Shown: in pieces, positions 9,486 through 20,680 of the stretch
Layout of the letters: the number at the start of each line of letters is the position of its first letter
How positions within the stretch are numbered: position 1 is the first letter of the stretch
DNA from: Archangium sp.
GTDB lineage: Bacteria; Myxococcota; Myxococcia; Myxococcales; Myxococcaceae
Length of the DNA: 64,000 nucleotides
Direction: 5' to 3'
Assembly (NCBI GenBank): GCA_022843845.1
Contig: JALHMW010000001.1
Location: forward strand, 124,001 to 188,000
Translations under genes and position numbers: made by a program
The notes under the pieces: generated by a model
What the model was told of the DNA's origin: nothing
The model's input: the letters and a program-made list of their open reading frames with translations, nothing else
Databases searched by the model: none

Positions 9486-10484
9486 ATGGCCGATCAGACC
9501 GAGTACTCCGGCGAACGTTACGATCCGCTCCAGGCCAACGCGCTCGCGCATTACGATCATCACGCGCGCTACCACTTCGTGAAGCGGTCCTTTCACGGCG
9601 GCCGGCTGCTTGACGTGGGCTGCGGCCTCGGCGTGGGCGCGGCGTTCCTCTCGGACTCGTTCGACGAGGTGGTCGGGATCGACGCCAATGATGCGGCGGT
9701 GCGAGAGGCCACGCAGCAGCGCGCCTCGTCACGACTTTCCTTCTCGAGCGTCGACGACTTCGTCGCCAGCAGCGCTTCGGGGTTCGACGTCGTCACCTGT
9801 CTCGAGGTCATCGAGCACACGGTGGCCCAGGACGAGCTGCTCCAACTGCTCAAGCGCGCCGTGCGCCCCGACGGGGTCGTCGTCATCTCGACCCCGAACC
9901 GCCGGTGGACCGAGCACAAGCGCATTCGCAACCCGTTTCACGTCAAAGAGCTTCACCACGACGAGTTCTTCGCGCTCGCGAGGCAGGCCTTCCCGCACGT
10001 GCAGGCGTGGTCGCAGGTTCAGGTCCAGGGAGCGTGCGTGACCCAGCCCGGGAGCGACGCCGCTCCATGGACGACGTTCTCGACGCCCGGAACGCTGCCC
10101 GACCCAGCGCTGGCGACGACGAACTTCGTGGCGGTGTGTTCGCTCTCTGCTCGAGCGCTGGCGCAGCCGGTCTCGGTGCTCGACGCAGCCTGTACCTTCC
10201 AGACACAGCTCGAGGCGATGATCACCAGCAATGAGCGCATGATCGACGCGCGCGACGTGCTCATTCGCGAGCAGGACGAGCTGGTCGCTGCGCTCAAGCA
10301 CGAACGGGCGACGCTCGCGGCGCAGCTCAGCGCGCTCGAGCTCCAGGTCGCCAGGCTGCGCCGCCTCGAAGAACCTCCCGATGCCGACGCGATGCCGCTT
10401 CGGTGGAAGCTGGCCGATCGCGCGAACTCCGCCTTCAAGAAGACGCCGCTGCACTCGTTGTTGAAGCGCGCGATTGGGCGTTGA
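9486..10484 (+). CDS. Class I SAM-dependent methyltransferase with C-terminal coiled coil and PLRW tail
   Basis: 'GGRLLDVGCGLGVGAAFLS', 'VVTCLEVIEHTV'; tail 'PLRWKLADRANSAFKKTPLHSLLKRAIGR'. Confidence 0.85.
   Translation: MADQTEYSGERYDPLQANALAHYDHHARYHFVKRSFHGGRLLDVGCGLGVGAAFLSDSFDEVVGIDANDAAVREATQQRASSRLSFSSVDDFVASSASGFDVVTCLEVIEHTVAQDELLQLLKRAVRPDGVVVISTPNRRWTEHKRIRNPFHVKELHHDEFFALARQAFPHVQAWSQVQVQGACVTQPGSDAAPWTTFSTPGTLPDPALATTNFVAVCSLSARALAQPVSVLDAACTFQTQLEAMITSNERMIDARDVLIREQDELVAALKHERATLAAQLSALELQVARLRRLEEPPDADAMPLRWKLADRANSAFKKTPLHSLLKRAIGR
10395..10484 (+). other. Shared C-terminal tail motif, copy A
   Basis: PLRWKLADRANSAFKKTPLHSLLKRAIGR. Confidence 0.6.
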
Positions 10485-10491
10485 GGCGGCC

Positions 10492-12429
10492 TCACGGCCT
10501 CCGCAGCAGAGTCCGAAGCGCGGCCCGGGCGGTGAGCGACGCCTCGTCGGGAGACCTCGCGATGCGCTGATACAGCGCGGCGGTCTCGGCGGCCGTTGTC
10601 TTCCAGTCGAACGAGCGCACCCGCCTCGTGCCGGCGGCGACGAGCCGCGCAGCCTCTGCAGGCTGGCCCAGAACCCTGATGATCGCCGCTGCGAGTTCCT
10701 GCGGTGACAACGAGGTCAGCGTCACGCCGGCATCGCCGACGACCTCGCGGAGCCCCGACACCCCCGCCGCGATGATGGGCACCCGACACACCATGGCCTC
10801 GAGCGCGAGCAGACCGAAGCCCTCGTAGACGCTCGGCAGGACGGCGACCGAGGCCCCCGCGAGCGTCGGGAGGACGTCTTCAGGCGGCAGTTCTCCGAGC
10901 AGTCGCACGCCCTCGGGCAAGGCGCGACCAGAGGTGTAGAGCGCTCCTGCGAGGTTCGACGGCGGCCCTGCGAGGACCAGGTCGACCTGCAGCTCCCGAG
11001 GCACCAACGCCCAAGCTTCGAGGAGCAGCTCGAGGTTCTTGTGGGGGTAGTCGCTCCCGGTGTGCACGACGTACCGCGCCGGCAGCGAACGCTCGCGCCG
11101 AACCCGTCGAACCTCTTCAGCCGATGGTGCAGCGCCGACATCGACCCCGAGGGGAGCCGTGGTGAGCCGCGAAGCGAGCGTGGGAAGCAACTCGAGCAAC
11201 TCACGGGCGGCGACAGCCGAGATGGCGACGACACCTTGCGCCGCCGACAACGCCGCCCACGTCAGCGCGCGAAACTCGCGGGTGCGCTCGAAGGCGCCGA
11301 GCGCGGCAGGAGAGCGATACGCGATCAGATCTTGCCAGGTGAAGACGAGGTGACCTTCGGCGTCGAGCAGCTCGAGCAGCTCGTCGACGCGGTAGACCTG
11401 CGTGGGCTTGTGAACGACGTGAAAGCCCTCGAGCGCAGTCCCTGCGTCGACGCAGCTGACGCCGTCGGGCGCCAACGCGTCGACCACGGCGGGGGTCGCG
11501 CGCACGGTGAGCGCGATGCCGGGGACCTGCGAGAGCGCTCTGGCGAGCTGGGTCCCGTAGACTGAGGTTCCGTGAATGGCAGGCGCGACGAGGTGTGAGA
11601 GGTCGAGACACACCTTCAACGGGCCGACCTGAGCAGAGACGGCGATGGCCGCCACGCGCGCATGGGGACCTGATTCGAAGTCTGCGTTCTGGGCGAGGTA
11701 CGAAGGGTACCGCGCCACCAGTCGCCTCCCATTGTGTTCATCGAGCTCGGCTCGGGCCCCCTGGAAAGAGACCTCGCCGTGATGGAAGACCAGGCAGCGA
11801 TTGGCGCGCACGACGCTGAACCCCAGGGCCCGCGCACGTTGGCACCAGTCGTTCTCTTCGTTGTACCCGCGCCCATACGCCGGGTCGAACAGGCCGATGA
11901 GGTTCAGCACCTCATCTCGCATCGCCAGGCAGAACCCCACGCCCGTCGGAGTGTCCGTCCACCGCGGCAAGCCCGAGAGGTCGACGCGAACGTCACGGAG
12001 CGAGTCGACGGTGACGCCGGCTCCGAAGGTCGGCACCGAAGCGAGCGTGGCGTTGTTCGACAGTGGCGTGACGGCGGCGATGCGGTCGTGCGAGTGGAGC
12101 ACTTCGACGAGTTCGGTCAGCCAGCCGACTGGCACCTCGGTGTCGCTGTTGAGGATCACCACGTCGCCACGCCGGACCGACATGCCGCGGTTCGCGGTCG
12201 CGACGAACCCCAGGTTCACCTCGTTCTGAAGAAGCCGCACTCTGTCGTCACGTCGGCGGAGGGCCTCGAGCATGGCGGGCATCTCGGGCTCCGGCCCTCG
12301 ATCGTCGACGATGATGAGGGTTCGGAGCGCAGGCCCGGAGTTCGCCAGGACCGATTCGAGGCACCGCCTCGTCACCTCGACATCGGCGTACACAGGCACC
12401 ACGACGTCTGCCTGGACGGGCGAGGTCAT
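10492..12429 (-). CDS. Two-domain glycosyltransferase (N-terminal GT2 + C-terminal GT4/GT1)
   Basis: N-term '[22 protein letters not shown]...[17 protein letters not shown]'; C-term '[24 protein letters not shown]...[26 protein letters not shown]'. Confidence 0.85.
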   Translation of the reverse strand: MTSPVQADVVVPVYADVEVTRRCLESVLANSGPALRTLIIVDDRGPEPEMPAMLEALRRRDDRVRLLQNEVNLGFVATANRGMSVRRGDVVILNSDTEVPVGWLTELVEVLHSHDRIAAVTPLSNNATLASVPTFGAGVTVDSLRDVRVDLSGLPRWTDTPTGVGFCLAMRDEVLNLIGLFDPAYGRGYNEENDWCQRARALGFSVVRANRCLVFHHGEVSFQGARAELDEHNGRRLVARYPSYLAQNADFESGPHARVAAIAVSAQVGPLKVCLDLSHLVAPAIHGTSVYGTQLARALSQVPGIALTVRATPAVVDALAPDGVSCVDAGTALEGFHVVHKPTQVYRVDELLELLDAEGHLVFTWQDLIAYRSPAALGAFERTREFRALTWAALSAAQGVVAISAVAARELLELLPTLASRLTTAPLGVDVGAAPSAEEVRRVRRERSLPARYVVHTGSDYPHKNLELLLEAWALVPRELQVDLVLAGPPSNLAGALYTSGRALPEGVRLLGELPPEDVLPTLAGASVAVLPSVYEGFGLLALEAMVCRVPIIAAGVSGLREVVGDAGVTLTSLSPQELAAAIIRVLGQPAEAARLVAAGTRRVRSFDWKTTAAETAALYQRIARSPDEASLTARAALRTLLRRP

Positions 12430-12536
12430 GCCTTCTTCCCGCGCCGGTTCAGCAGCTTCCTGGCTGCGCTGTGCACCGGGCCGAGAGCGCGCTTCGCCGA
12501 ATCGTTGATCGTATCGGCGAGCTGATACCGCAACGG
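12426..12536 (-). other. Shared C-terminal tail motif, copy B
   Basis: [36 protein letters not shown]. Confidence 0.6.
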
Positions 12537-12734
12537 CGCCGGGCCCAATCCAGTGCCGGCAGGAAACCTGGGCACCGACGCCTCGCCCTGATGTCGCACC
12601 TGCAGGCGCAGCGCGTTGGTGAGCTCGCGCTCGCGGGCCAGTGCCTCCAACGCCTCGTCGCGATCGCGCCGAGCCTGCGACAACGCACGTTCGAGGTCGC
12701 TCGCGGTCTGGGCCCGGGGAGTTCGTTTCGTCAT
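12426..12734 (-). CDS. Small coiled-coil protein with PLRY tail
   Basis: 102-aa reading of the larger ORF starting [20 protein letters not shown]; 4-bp ATGA overlap with downstream GT start; tail matches copy A. Confidence 0.65.
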   Translation of the reverse strand: MTKRTPRAQTASDLERALSQARRDRDEALEALARERELTNALRLQVRHQGEASVPRFPAGTGLGPAPLRYQLADTINDSAKRALGPVHSAARKLLNRRGKKA

Positions 12735-12797
12735 CGGGTGGCGGATACCATGCTCGGCCTTGACCGGCAGTCTCCTACGCTCTACGGCCCCGATTCC

Positions 12798-13820
12798 ATG
12801 AACGTTCTCGTCACAGGAGGTTGCGGCTTCATCGGCTCCAACCTCGTCCACTGGCTGCGGAAGAACCGGCCCACGTGGACGGTCGTCAACCTCGACAAGC
12901 TGACCTACGCGGGGAACCTCGAGAACCTCTCGGCTTTGGAAGGCGATCCGAAACACGTCTTCATCCAGGGCGACATCGCGAACCGCGAGCTCGTCGATCA
13001 CGTCATCCGCACGCATCGCATCGACGCGATCATGCACCTCGCGGCCGAGAGCCACGTCGACCGCTCCATTCTCGGGCCCGAGGCCTTCATCAAGACGAAC
13101 GTGCTCGGCACCCAGGTGCTCCTCGAGGCCGCGCGTCACGCGAAGGTGAACCGGTTCCTCATGGTGTCGACCGACGAGGTGTACGGCTCGCTCGGGCCCA
13201 CGGGGCTCTTCACCGAGACCACGCCGTTGTCGGCCTCGAGCCCCTACTCCGCGTCCAAGGCGTCGTCCGATCTGATCGCGCTCGCGTACGAGCACACCTT
13301 CGGGCTCGACGTCGTCGTCACCCGCTGCTCCAACAACTACGGCCCGTACCAGTTCCCCGAGAAGCTGATCCCGCTGATGGTGATCAACGCGCTCAACGAC
13401 AAGCCGCTGCCCGTCTACGGAGACGGCCTCAACGTGCGTGACTGGCTGCACGTCGAAGATCACTGCGCCGCGCTCACCACGGTGCTCGAGAAGGGCAAAA
13501 AGGGCGGCGTCTACAACATCGGCGGCAACTCGGAGCGCACCAACATCGTCATCGTGAAGACGATCCTCCAGGCCGTCGGCAAGCCCGAGACGCTGATCAA
13601 GTACGTGCAGGATCGCCCCGGCCACGATCGCCGCTACGCCATCGACGCCACGAAGATCCGCACCGAGCTGGGCTGGCAGCCGACCTTCGTCTTCGAGAAG
13701 GCGCTCGCCGACACGGTGAAGTGGTACCTCGACAACCGCACCTGGTGGGAACGGGTCACCTCGGGGGCGTACCGGCAGTACTTCGACAGCCAGTACAAGG
13801 CTCGCCTCGAGAAGCACTGA
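12798..13820 (+). CDS. rfbB: dTDP-glucose 4,6-dehydratase
   Basis: '[20 protein letters not shown]', '[12 protein letters not shown]', '[45 protein letters not shown]'. Confidence 0.97.
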   Translation: MNVLVTGGCGFIGSNLVHWLRKNRPTWTVVNLDKLTYAGNLENLSALEGDPKHVFIQGDIANRELVDHVIRTHRIDAIMHLAAESHVDRSILGPEAFIKTNVLGTQVLLEAARHAKVNRFLMVSTDEVYGSLGPTGLFTETTPLSASSPYSASKASSDLIALAYEHTFGLDVVVTRCSNNYGPYQFPEKLIPLMVINALNDKPLPVYGDGLNVRDWLHVEDHCAALTTVLEKGKKGGVYNIGGNSERTNIVIVKTILQAVGKPETLIKYVQDRPGHDRRYAIDATKIRTELGWQPTFVFEKALADTVKWYLDNRTWWERVTSGAYRQYFDSQYKARLEKH

Positions 13821-13821
13821 C

Positions 13822-14724
13822 ATGCGCGTCGCCGTCACGGGGAGTAACGGACTCGTTGGCCGACGGCTGGTCTCGCAGCTGATCGGGTCGGGCCATGAGG
13901 TGCTCGGGCTGTCACGCGGCGATCGTCGCGTCGAAGGCGCCTTCACGTACGCGGCCGTCGATCTCTCCGATGGCGCGCTGCTCTCGAAGACCCTCGGCGA
14001 TTTCAAGCCCGACGCCATCATCAACCCCGGCGGCATGACCGACGTCGATGGGTGCGAGCGCGATCCGCTCGCGGCGTATGAAGCAAACGTCAGCGGCGTG
14101 GCGAGCCTCGCGAAGGCGGCGCGCTCCACCGGCGCTCACCTCGTGCACGTCTCGACCGACTACGTCTTCGACGGCGAGGCCGGTCCGTATGCCATCGACG
14201 CGAAGCCGAACCCGCGCGGCACGTACGCCCTCACGAAACACGCCGGCGAGCAGACGGTGAAGGCGCTGCTGCCTGCCAGCCAGTGGACCATCGCGCGCAC
14301 CGCCGTCGTCTTCGGCTGGCCCTCCACCGGGAAGAACAACTTCGGGTTCTGGCTGGTGTCGACACTCGCGCAGGGCAAGCAGGTGCCGCTGTTCGAAGAC
14401 CAATGGGTGTCGACGAGCCACGCCACGAACGTCGCCGCGATGGTGAAGGAGCTGGCCGAGAAGAAGCTCGCCGGCCTCTGGCACACCTGCGGCGCCGAGG
14501 TGATGGACCGGGTGAGCTTCGGCCTTCGGGTCTGTGAGCGGTTCAGCTTCGACAAGGCCCTCGTCAAAGCCAGCCGCATGGCTGACGTGAAGCTCGCGAG
14601 CCCCCGGCCCGCGAAGAGTGGGCTCGACGTGACGAAGACGGCGCTGTCGCTCGATGCAAAGCCATGGGCCGTGGCGCGCGCCCTCGATGAGCTGTACCGC
14701 GAAAGACAGGAGCATCCATCATGA
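13822..14724 (+). CDS. rfbD: dTDP-4-dehydrorhamnose reductase
   Basis: '[17 protein letters not shown]', '[15 protein letters not shown]', '[14 protein letters not shown]'; rhamnose operon context. Confidence 0.9.
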   Translation: MRVAVTGSNGLVGRRLVSQLIGSGHEVLGLSRGDRRVEGAFTYAAVDLSDGALLSKTLGDFKPDAIINPGGMTDVDGCERDPLAAYEANVSGVASLAKAARSTGAHLVHVSTDYVFDGEAGPYAIDAKPNPRGTYALTKHAGEQTVKALLPASQWTIARTAVVFGWPSTGKNNFGFWLVSTLAQGKQVPLFEDQWVSTSHATNVAAMVKELAEKKLAGLWHTCGAEVMDRVSFGLRVCERFSFDKALVKASRMADVKLASPRPAKSGLDVTKTALSLDAKPWAVARALDELYRERQEHPS

Positions 14725-15599
14725 AGGGCATCGTCCTCGCCGGTGGTTCAGGCACCCGGCTGTACCCACTCACCCGCGTCGTCTCGAAGCAATTGCTGCC
14801 GATCTACGACAAGCCGATGGTGTACTACCCGCTGTCGGCGCTGATGTTGGCGGGTATCAAAGACATCCTGATCATCTCCACTCCGCAGGATCTGCCCCGC
14901 TTTCGCGAGCTGCTCGGCGATGGCAGTCAGTGGGGCATCTCGCTCTCGTACGCCGAGCAACCGAAGCCCGAGGGGCTTGCGCAGGCCTTCATCATCGGCC
15001 GGCAGTTCATCGGCAACGACAAGGTCGCGATGGTGCTGGGCGACAACATCTTCTACGGCGACGGGTTCACGGGCCTGCTCCAACGCGCCGCACGTCTCGA
15101 GCGAGGCGCCACGGTGTTCGGCTACTGGGTGAACGACCCCGAGCGGTACGGCGTCGTCGAGCTCGACTCGGACAGGCGGGCCATCTCGATCGAAGAGAAG
15201 CCGAAGCAGCCGAAGTCGAACTACGCGGTGACAGGGCTGTATTTCTACGACAACCAGGTGGTCGATATCGCCGCCACGCTCAAGCCGGGTGCCCGAGGCG
15301 AGCTCGAGATCACCGACGTCAACCGCATCTACCTCGAGAGGAAGCAGCTCACGGTCGAGATGATGGGTCGCGGCTATGCGTGGCTCGACACGGGTACGCA
15401 CGAATCGCTGATGGAGGCGTCTGACTTCATTCACGTGATCGAGAAGCGCACCGGGCTCAAGGTCGCCTGCCTCGAGGAGATCGCCTGGCGTATGGGCACC
15501 ATCGACGACGCAAAGCTCGAACAGCTCGCGCAGCCGATGGCGAAGAACGAGTACGGCCAGTACCTGCTCGGACTGCTCAAGAACAAAGGCAAGATGTGA
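14721..15599 (+). CDS. rfbA: Glucose-1-phosphate thymidylyltransferase
   Basis: '[46 protein letters not shown]'. Confidence 0.97.
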   Translation: MKGIVLAGGSGTRLYPLTRVVSKQLLPIYDKPMVYYPLSALMLAGIKDILIISTPQDLPRFRELLGDGSQWGISLSYAEQPKPEGLAQAFIIGRQFIGNDKVAMVLGDNIFYGDGFTGLLQRAARLERGATVFGYWVNDPERYGVVELDSDRRAISIEEKPKQPKSNYAVTGLYFYDNQVVDIAATLKPGARGELEITDVNRIYLERKQLTVEMMGRGYAWLDTGTHESLMEASDFIHVIEKRTGLKVACLEEIAWRMGTIDDAKLEQLAQPMAKNEYGQYLLGLLKNKGKM

Positions 15600-16147
15600 A
15601 CGTCACGCAGACGGCCCTCCCGGGCGTGCTGTTGCTCGACCCGAAGGTGTTCGGCGACGCACGAGGGTTCTTTCTCGAGACCTATCGGGCTGAGCGCTAC
15701 CGGGAGTTCGGGATCTCCTTCCCCTTCGTTCAGGACAACTGGTCCCGCTCACGCAGAGGCATTCTGCGCGGGCTGCACCTGCAGCACCCCAACGCCCAGG
15801 GGAAACTGGTCATGGTGACGCGCGGGAGCGTGTTCGACGTCGTGGTGGACGTCAGGCGCGGCTCTCCTCACTTCGGCAAGTGGGTCGGCTACGACTTGTC
15901 GGAAGAGAACAAGCGCCAGATGTGGATTCCGCCCGGCTTCGCCCACGGGTTCTGCGTCACCTCAGACGAGTGCGACTTTCTCTACAAGTGCACCGAGATC
16001 TACGCGCCCGAGCACGAGCGCACGGTGCTCTGGAATGACCCAGCCATCGGCGTGCAGTGGCCGGTGAGCGCGCCTGTGCTGTCGAAGAAGGACGAGGTCG
16101 CGCTTCCGCTGAGCCAGCACACCAACCTGCCCGACTTCATCGGTTGA
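15596..16147 (+). CDS. rfbC: dTDP-4-dehydrorhamnose 3,5-epimerase
   Basis: '[31 protein letters not shown]...[22 protein letters not shown]'. Confidence 0.96.
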   Translation: MNVTQTALPGVLLLDPKVFGDARGFFLETYRAERYREFGISFPFVQDNWSRSRRGILRGLHLQHPNAQGKLVMVTRGSVFDVVVDVRRGSPHFGKWVGYDLSEENKRQMWIPPGFAHGFCVTSDECDFLYKCTEIYAPEHERTVLWNDPAIGVQWPVSAPVLSKKDEVALPLSQHTNLPDFIG

Positions 16148-16151
16148 CAGA

Positions 16152-18011
16152 GTGGTCCCGGGGTGGTGTCTGCCCTTGGTGATCCACCCAGCATCTCCAC
16201 GATGGGTCTGGGCGCTCGGCCTGGGCGCGACGGCGGTTTTCCTGGTCTGGTCGTTCCGGATCGCCCTTGGCCTGCCCATCGACACGTGGGACGCGTACGA
16301 CTACCTCGTCAACGCGCGGTACCTCGCCGGCAACGATCTCTCTCACCTCGCGCAGGCGTACCGCACCGATCGCGCACCAGGCATCTCGCTGCTCATCGCG
16401 CCGTTCCTCAGCGTCGGCTACCAGCCGGGGCAGCGTGGGCTGACGGGGCTCATCCACCTCGTGCCCTGGAGCCTCGGCATTCTCGCGATCTTGATGACGT
16501 GGAGTGCCGTCGAGCGTGAAGCTGGTGTGACCGTCGCCTTCGTCGCGGCGGGCGTGCTCGCGTTGAACCCGCTCGTCCTCCACTTCCTGCCCTTCATCAT
16601 GGCGGACATCGCCTCGATGGCCTTTGTGCTGCTCGCCCTGCGGCTCTCGGAGCGCGTCACCTCCACCCGCCGTGGTGTCGACGTGCTCGCCCTCGCCCTC
16701 GCGGTCGGCCTCGCCCTGGTGACCAAGTACCCGATGGCGCTCCTCGGCCTGGCCATTCCCGTCGCCAACCTCGCCTGGGTCTGGACCGGGAAGGACCGGC
16801 CGGCCTCACTCAAGTCGAAGCTCCTCGCGTCGGTCGACTGGCGGCTCGCCACGGGCCTGCTCCTCGGCCTTGGGCTGTTCTTCGCGGTCCACGCCCTCAT
16901 CTACTCCCGCGTGGTGACGGGTGACGGAACGTGGATGGAGCGGCTGTCGACAGGCCTCAAGACCTTGTGGGGGGAAGGCGGCGGCCCCGGCGCGACCGAC
17001 CCGTGGTGGGAACTGCCCAACGCCGTGTGGTGGACCTTCGGTCCCCCCGTCACCCTCCTCGCGATCGCGGGCGCGGGCGTGGTCATCGTTCGTGATCGGG
17101 ATCGTGCCGGCTGGCTCCACCTCATCTGGGCGCTCGCCTTGATTGCGTCCTTCATGGTCCTCTTCGGCCACAAGGAGTCTCGCTACGTCCTGCCCGCCCT
17201 GCCCTCCATCGCCATCCTCGCGGGGCGTGGGCTCACGGTCGTCGGACGACGAGTCGCGCTCCAGGGTGCGCTCGCGGCGATCGCGTTGATCGGCATCGCG
17301 CCGTCGGCGCTCCGCGAGCTCCAGCGCATGGGCGACCCGCTCTACACGCGCCCCTCTCTGCTCGCGTGGGCCCGCTTCGCGCTCGATCGCGCCGGCGCCG
17401 ATCGCCCCATCATCCAGAACCCGAACATCTCGCCGTTCGCGCTCTACGCGAAGGATCCCGTCGTCTTCGCCAACGACGAGTTCTGGCACTACCACCACAT
17501 CAACCATGGTGGTCTCGAGTGGTTCTTCGATCGTCGCCTGCAGGCGCTCCAGGTCGGCCAGGGCCCGCCGAGCGTGTCGGTGCAGAACCCGTGGATTCGA
17601 GCGTCGGTGCCAGCCGAGTGGCTGCAGTCGCTCGGAGAGGACGCACTCTGGTTGGTCGCGCTGCCAAAGGGTGGGCTGTTGCTCTCGCCACCCCAGGGCT
17701 GGTTCGAGACCTCGAGCGCCGCGCAACAACCCGAGCCGCCGCCGCCCTTCGTCGCGATCGATCTCACGCGCGTCTCGCTCAAGCCGGGCGCGCGAAGCGA
17801 GACCTCGGCCGAATACTCCGACGGGAAGACGACGGTCGTCCTCAACCGGCAGGCCGACGGCTGGCGAATCACCTCGCCCCCGAAAGACAGCCGCTGGTTC
17901 GTGGGAGTCGCAGAGCAGGCCCCGAGACGGTGGACAGAGCCGTCACCCGACCTCCCGCCCTCGCTCGACGGGCTCTGGAGCGAGCGACAGGTCTTTCCCG
18001 TTCGCCCCTGA
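16152..18011 (+). CDS. GT39/PMT-like polytopic glycosyltransferase
   Basis: 'LPIDTWDAYDYLVNARYLAGNDLSHLAQAYRTDRAPGISLLIAPF'; many TM segments. Confidence 0.75.
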   Translation: MVPGWCLPLVIHPASPRWVWALGLGATAVFLVWSFRIALGLPIDTWDAYDYLVNARYLAGNDLSHLAQAYRTDRAPGISLLIAPFLSVGYQPGQRGLTGLIHLVPWSLGILAILMTWSAVEREAGVTVAFVAAGVLALNPLVLHFLPFIMADIASMAFVLLALRLSERVTSTRRGVDVLALALAVGLALVTKYPMALLGLAIPVANLAWVWTGKDRPASLKSKLLASVDWRLATGLLLGLGLFFAVHALIYSRVVTGDGTWMERLSTGLKTLWGEGGGPGATDPWWELPNAVWWTFGPPVTLLAIAGAGVVIVRDRDRAGWLHLIWALALIASFMVLFGHKESRYVLPALPSIAILAGRGLTVVGRRVALQGALAAIALIGIAPSALRELQRMGDPLYTRPSLLAWARFALDRAGADRPIIQNPNISPFALYAKDPVVFANDEFWHYHHINHGGLEWFFDRRLQALQVGQGPPSVSVQNPWIRASVPAEWLQSLGEDALWLVALPKGGLLLSPPQGWFETSSAAQQPEPPPPFVAIDLTRVSLKPGARSETSAEYSDGKTTVVLNRQADGWRITSPPKDSRWFVGVAEQAPRRWTEPSPDLPPSLDGLWSERQVFPVRP

Positions 18012-18157
18012 CGAGGCCGAAAGCGGCCACGACAAACCGAGTCCCGAGTCGTCTCACTCGAGGCGAAGGACGGTCGTGACCTGCTGAGCGCTCGTTCAGC
18101 TCGTTCTCGGAGCGTTCTCGCCCTTCGGCATCGAACACATTCAGGACGGCAACTGAC

Positions 18158-19096
18158 TCACGGCACGACGGCGGTGAGTCGCTGCGCCAGCACAGTCCCT
18201 GCCGCGACACACACAGGCACGCCCTCGAGCGCGCCGCAGTGAGCTCCGTGGAAGTCGCTCATGTAGTTCGGGTCGACGACGTACACGGTGTCGGTCGCCA
18301 CGGGCCCTGTGAAGCGCGCGTTGCACAGCGGCCCCACCGCGGCAGGGACCCGACCAACGAGGCCTGAGTTGATCGACAGCCCTTCACGAACCGCGACCTG
18401 CGACAGCCGGCCGATCAGCGCCTCGTTGTACCCGCACACCCACTGCACCTGAATCGGCACCACGCGCAGGTGTCGATAGTTGCCCCGCAACCCCGTCCAC
18501 GCTTCGCCGAAGGGCGGCGGCAGCGGCTGCACGTCGAACACGTTCGGCCGTGCCGGAATCTCGACGAGCTGCACCACCGCCGCGAGCACCAGGAGCGCTC
18601 CCCAGATGCGGCGCTTCCGCGCGGCGACGACCACGGCGACGATCGCAGAGATCGACACCAGGAAGTGGAGCGCCCAGACGAAGCGCCCCGACGTCCGGAA
18701 CATCGACGGGAGCGGCTCGAGCAGCTTGAAGAAGCCCCACAGCTCGACCAACACCTGCCCCGAGAACGTGATGCGCGCCGACGCGGCGTAGAACGCTTCT
18801 CCGAGCACCATCACGAGCAGCGGCGCCAGCAACCACGCCATGCGGAGCACCTGCTTCGGCTTCGTCACCCATGCGAGCAGCGCCGTCACCACCATCAGCA
18901 GCGTACCGAGGCCGAGATAGCTGAAGCCCTCTCCCTGCCTCGAGACGAAGAGCCCGACAACGCGCCCGAGCTCACACAGCCAGAACATCGAGTTCGTATA
19001 GAAGACGCTCGTGCCCCACGGGGCGAGCAGGGGCGGCGTCAGCCCGGGCGGCAACGCAATGGGATCCACTCGGTGTTGGAACGGGTCGGGGATCAC
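18158..19096 (-). pseudogene. DUF6311-like membrane protein, N-terminally truncated and internally deleted relative to 25883-27505
   Basis: 'PWGTSVFYTNSMFWLCELGRVV' and 'RQGEGFSYLGLGTLL...FRTSGRFVWALHFLVS...EAWTGLRGNYRHLRVVPIQVQWVCGYN' align to two separated parts of the intact paralog; in-frame TAG upstream of the GTG. Confidence 0.6.
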
Positions 19097-19172
19097 CAGA
19101 GCGAGCCCTTCGGCGACCGTTCGCCACCGCTACACGGGCTTCTCCGGTTCGACAGGCTCAGTCACGCGAGGC

Positions 19173-20594
19173 TCACTTCTCGGCAGCAAGCACCGGCGCC
19201 GGAGCGTCTTTCACGGCAGGCAGCAACGCGGCCACGAGGAAGAAAAAGGCGACGAAGTGGTAGTAGTTGCAGAACGCCTGTCGCGCGAACTCGAACATCC
19301 ACCCGTAGGCGAGGCCCACGAAGATGATGGCGCTGCGCAGGGTGGGGTTCTTCCGGCGCCAGAGCGCAGCCGCCAGCGCCAGGACCGCGGCCGGGCCGAT
19401 CCACCCGAGCTTCGAGTAGTGCTCCTGCATGCCGTCGGGCGTCGCGAAGTCGAGGGTGTGCGCGATGAAGGCGACCAGCGACAACGAGTCGGGTCGTGGC
19501 TTCGCGTCGGCCCACGAGCTCAAGGTGGCTTTCGCGAAGTTCCCCGGGTCGGACAGCAGGAAGGGGAGCACGATAGCCAGGGCGAAGCCTGCCGCGGCTC
19601 CGAAGAAGCGCAGCGCGGCCTGCTTTCCACCTGTTCGCCAGACCCAGATGAGCAACAGCCCGCCCGCGATGAAGGCGTACTGTTTCGTGGCGCAGGCCGC
19701 GCCGACGGCAATGCCCGCAGCCAGCCACCGACGCTTTGCCAGGAAGAAGAACGAGACGCCGAGCGCCGCGCTCAAGAGCGCGTCGATCCACGACTGCTCG
19801 AGGATGAAGAGCGAGATGGGGCACGCCAGCCACACGGCAGCGGCCAGGAGCGGGCGCTCCCATTCTTTCCAATACGCTCGCCCCAGACCGATCAACGCCC
19901 CGACGATGACGACGTCAGCCGCGACGAGCGAGGCCCGAACGTCGAACGCGCCCTTCCCGATCCACGCGAACGCACTCGACCAGAGCAGCCACATCGGCAG
20001 GTACGGGTATCTCGGAACGTAGTCGTAGCGGCCGCCATAGATGTCGACGTAGCTCTCGACGTACGGGTTCTTCCCATCGAGGAAGTAGCGCACGGCCTGA
20101 ACACTGAAGGTCCACACGTCGATGAACGGCTGCGGCGAGGACCAGAGCACGTGACGACGCGTCACCAGCAACAGCCCGATCACACCTACCGCCAGGACGA
20201 TCAGCACGCGCGACCGCCACGGCTTGTCGAAGAGCAGGGCCAACGGCATCAGCGAGGCGACCGTGAGCGCGGCGTTGATGGTGTTCACCAGCGCCTTCGT
20301 CTCAGGCACCTGCTGGGCGTAGATGAGCTGTGAGTTGGACCCGAGCAGGAAGGTGCCGACGATGATCGCGGCAATCCAGGCGAGCTTCGGCGAGGCGCCG
20401 TTGAGCGCGCTCTTCGGCCGCACCAACTCGATGACGGTGAGGCTCACCAGGATGCCGGTGAGGGCGAGCACGAACTGCGGCCCGAAGTGACCGTGCGAGA
20501 ACGTCAGCACGATCGACACTCCCAGAAAAGCCAGCAGAGGCACCGAGCCACCGTACCGTCGAGGCGTGTGGGAGTCGACGCGAAAACCGTTCAC
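19173..20594 (-). CDS. Polytopic membrane glycosyltransferase (GT87/DUF2029-like)
   Basis: 'YFLDGKNPYVESYVDIYGGRYDYVPRYPYLPMWLLWSS' with many TM helices. Confidence 0.7.
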   Translation of the reverse strand: MNGFRVDSHTPRRYGGSVPLLAFLGVSIVLTFSHGHFGPQFVLALTGILVSLTVIELVRPKSALNGASPKLAWIAAIIVGTFLLGSNSQLIYAQQVPETKALVNTINAALTVASLMPLALLFDKPWRSRVLIVLAVGVIGLLLVTRRHVLWSSPQPFIDVWTFSVQAVRYFLDGKNPYVESYVDIYGGRYDYVPRYPYLPMWLLWSSAFAWIGKGAFDVRASLVAADVVIVGALIGLGRAYWKEWERPLLAAAVWLACPISLFILEQSWIDALLSAALGVSFFFLAKRRWLAAGIAVGAACATKQYAFIAGGLLLIWVWRTGGKQAALRFFGAAAGFALAIVLPFLLSDPGNFAKATLSSWADAKPRPDSLSLVAFIAHTLDFATPDGMQEHYSKLGWIGPAAVLALAAALWRRKNPTLRSAIIFVGLAYGWMFEFARQAFCNYYHFVAFFFLVAALLPAVKDAPAPVLAAEK

Positions 20595-20680
20595 TCCTCC
20601 TCACTCGTCTGACAGAAGCCGCGCGCTTCCTTTCGCTGGTGGAAGCCGACACCCCACCCGGTGTACCCACGAGTCCGACC

